A stretch of 5,236 nt of DNA from Acidobacteriota bacterium (GTDB taxonomy: Bacteria; Acidobacteriota; Blastocatellia; Pyrinomonadales; Pyrinomonadaceae), in NCBI GenBank assembly GCA_020199975.1, contig JAIVJP010000374.1:1-5236 (forward strand), given 5' to 3'. The notes under the pieces are model-generated. The model was not told the origin of the DNA. It saw nothing but the letters and a program-made list of their open reading frames with translations, and ran no database searches. Position numbers and translations under genes: made by a program. Of this stretch, positions 5,215 through 5,236 are shown in pieces. Position 1 is the stretch's first letter; every line of letters begins with the position of its first letter.

Positions 5215-5236
5215 CCTAAATGCCCCGGTGCTACTG

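Noticed and set aside
5220..5236. ATG that could start a third gene of the sigma operon
   Set aside because: Only five codons are visible before the window ends and there is no Shine-Dalgarno ahead of it, so it cannot be supported.
1..5236. CRISPR array, transposase, phage or defence genes
   Set aside because: There are no regularly spaced direct repeats and no protein of these classes. All the coding content is housekeeping or sigma/anti-sigma.

Overview
This 5.2 kb window looks like chromosomal DNA from a moderately GC-rich (about 50-55% by eye), Gram-negative-type bacterium. The housekeeping proteins are bacterial, and one gene encodes a single-pass, membrane-anchored anti-sigma factor. 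The lineage cannot be fixed from the sequence alone. The gene style (long acidic FtsY N-terminus, orphan ribD, palindromic intergenic DNA) would suit an Acidobacteriota/Blastocatellia-like organism, but that is a guess.

The left two thirds is a leftward (minus-strand) block of three genes, read from right to left. A good sigma70-type promoter (3497-3526) precedes ftsY (2112-3443), the signal-recognition-particle receptor GTPase. Six bases beyond its stop begins ribD (1102-2105), the riboflavin deaminase/reductase. After a 335 bp gap comes rsmA/ksgA (from 766 leftward), the 16S rRNA dimethyladenosine transferase, which is cut by the left window edge. ribD is broken: about 50 codons of the reductase domain are missing at one clean junction near 1324-1331, and the rest of the gene continues in another frame. 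Its deaminase zinc site also has His where the first ligand Cys is expected.

The ribD-rsmA gap carries the most striking non-coding structure in the window. It is a nested, almost perfect palindrome of about 169 bp (925-1093), made of smaller hairpins that repeat the core GGC-(TAT/TTT)-GCC. Related short words occur at 870-882 and in front of ftsY at 3589-3604, which suggests a dispersed palindromic repeat family.

The right third is a rightward operon, divergent from ftsY across a 464 bp spacer. It encodes an ECF sigma factor (3908-4486) and, 14 bp later behind a strong Shine-Dalgarno, a zinc-finger (ZAS/zf-HC2) transmembrane anti-sigma factor (4501-5214). Together these form a classical envelope-to-transcription signalling pair. 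The spacer contains the ftsY promoter, a 10 bp tandem direct repeat and two hairpins close to the sigma-factor start. I found no tRNA, rRNA, CRISPR array, transposase or defence gene.
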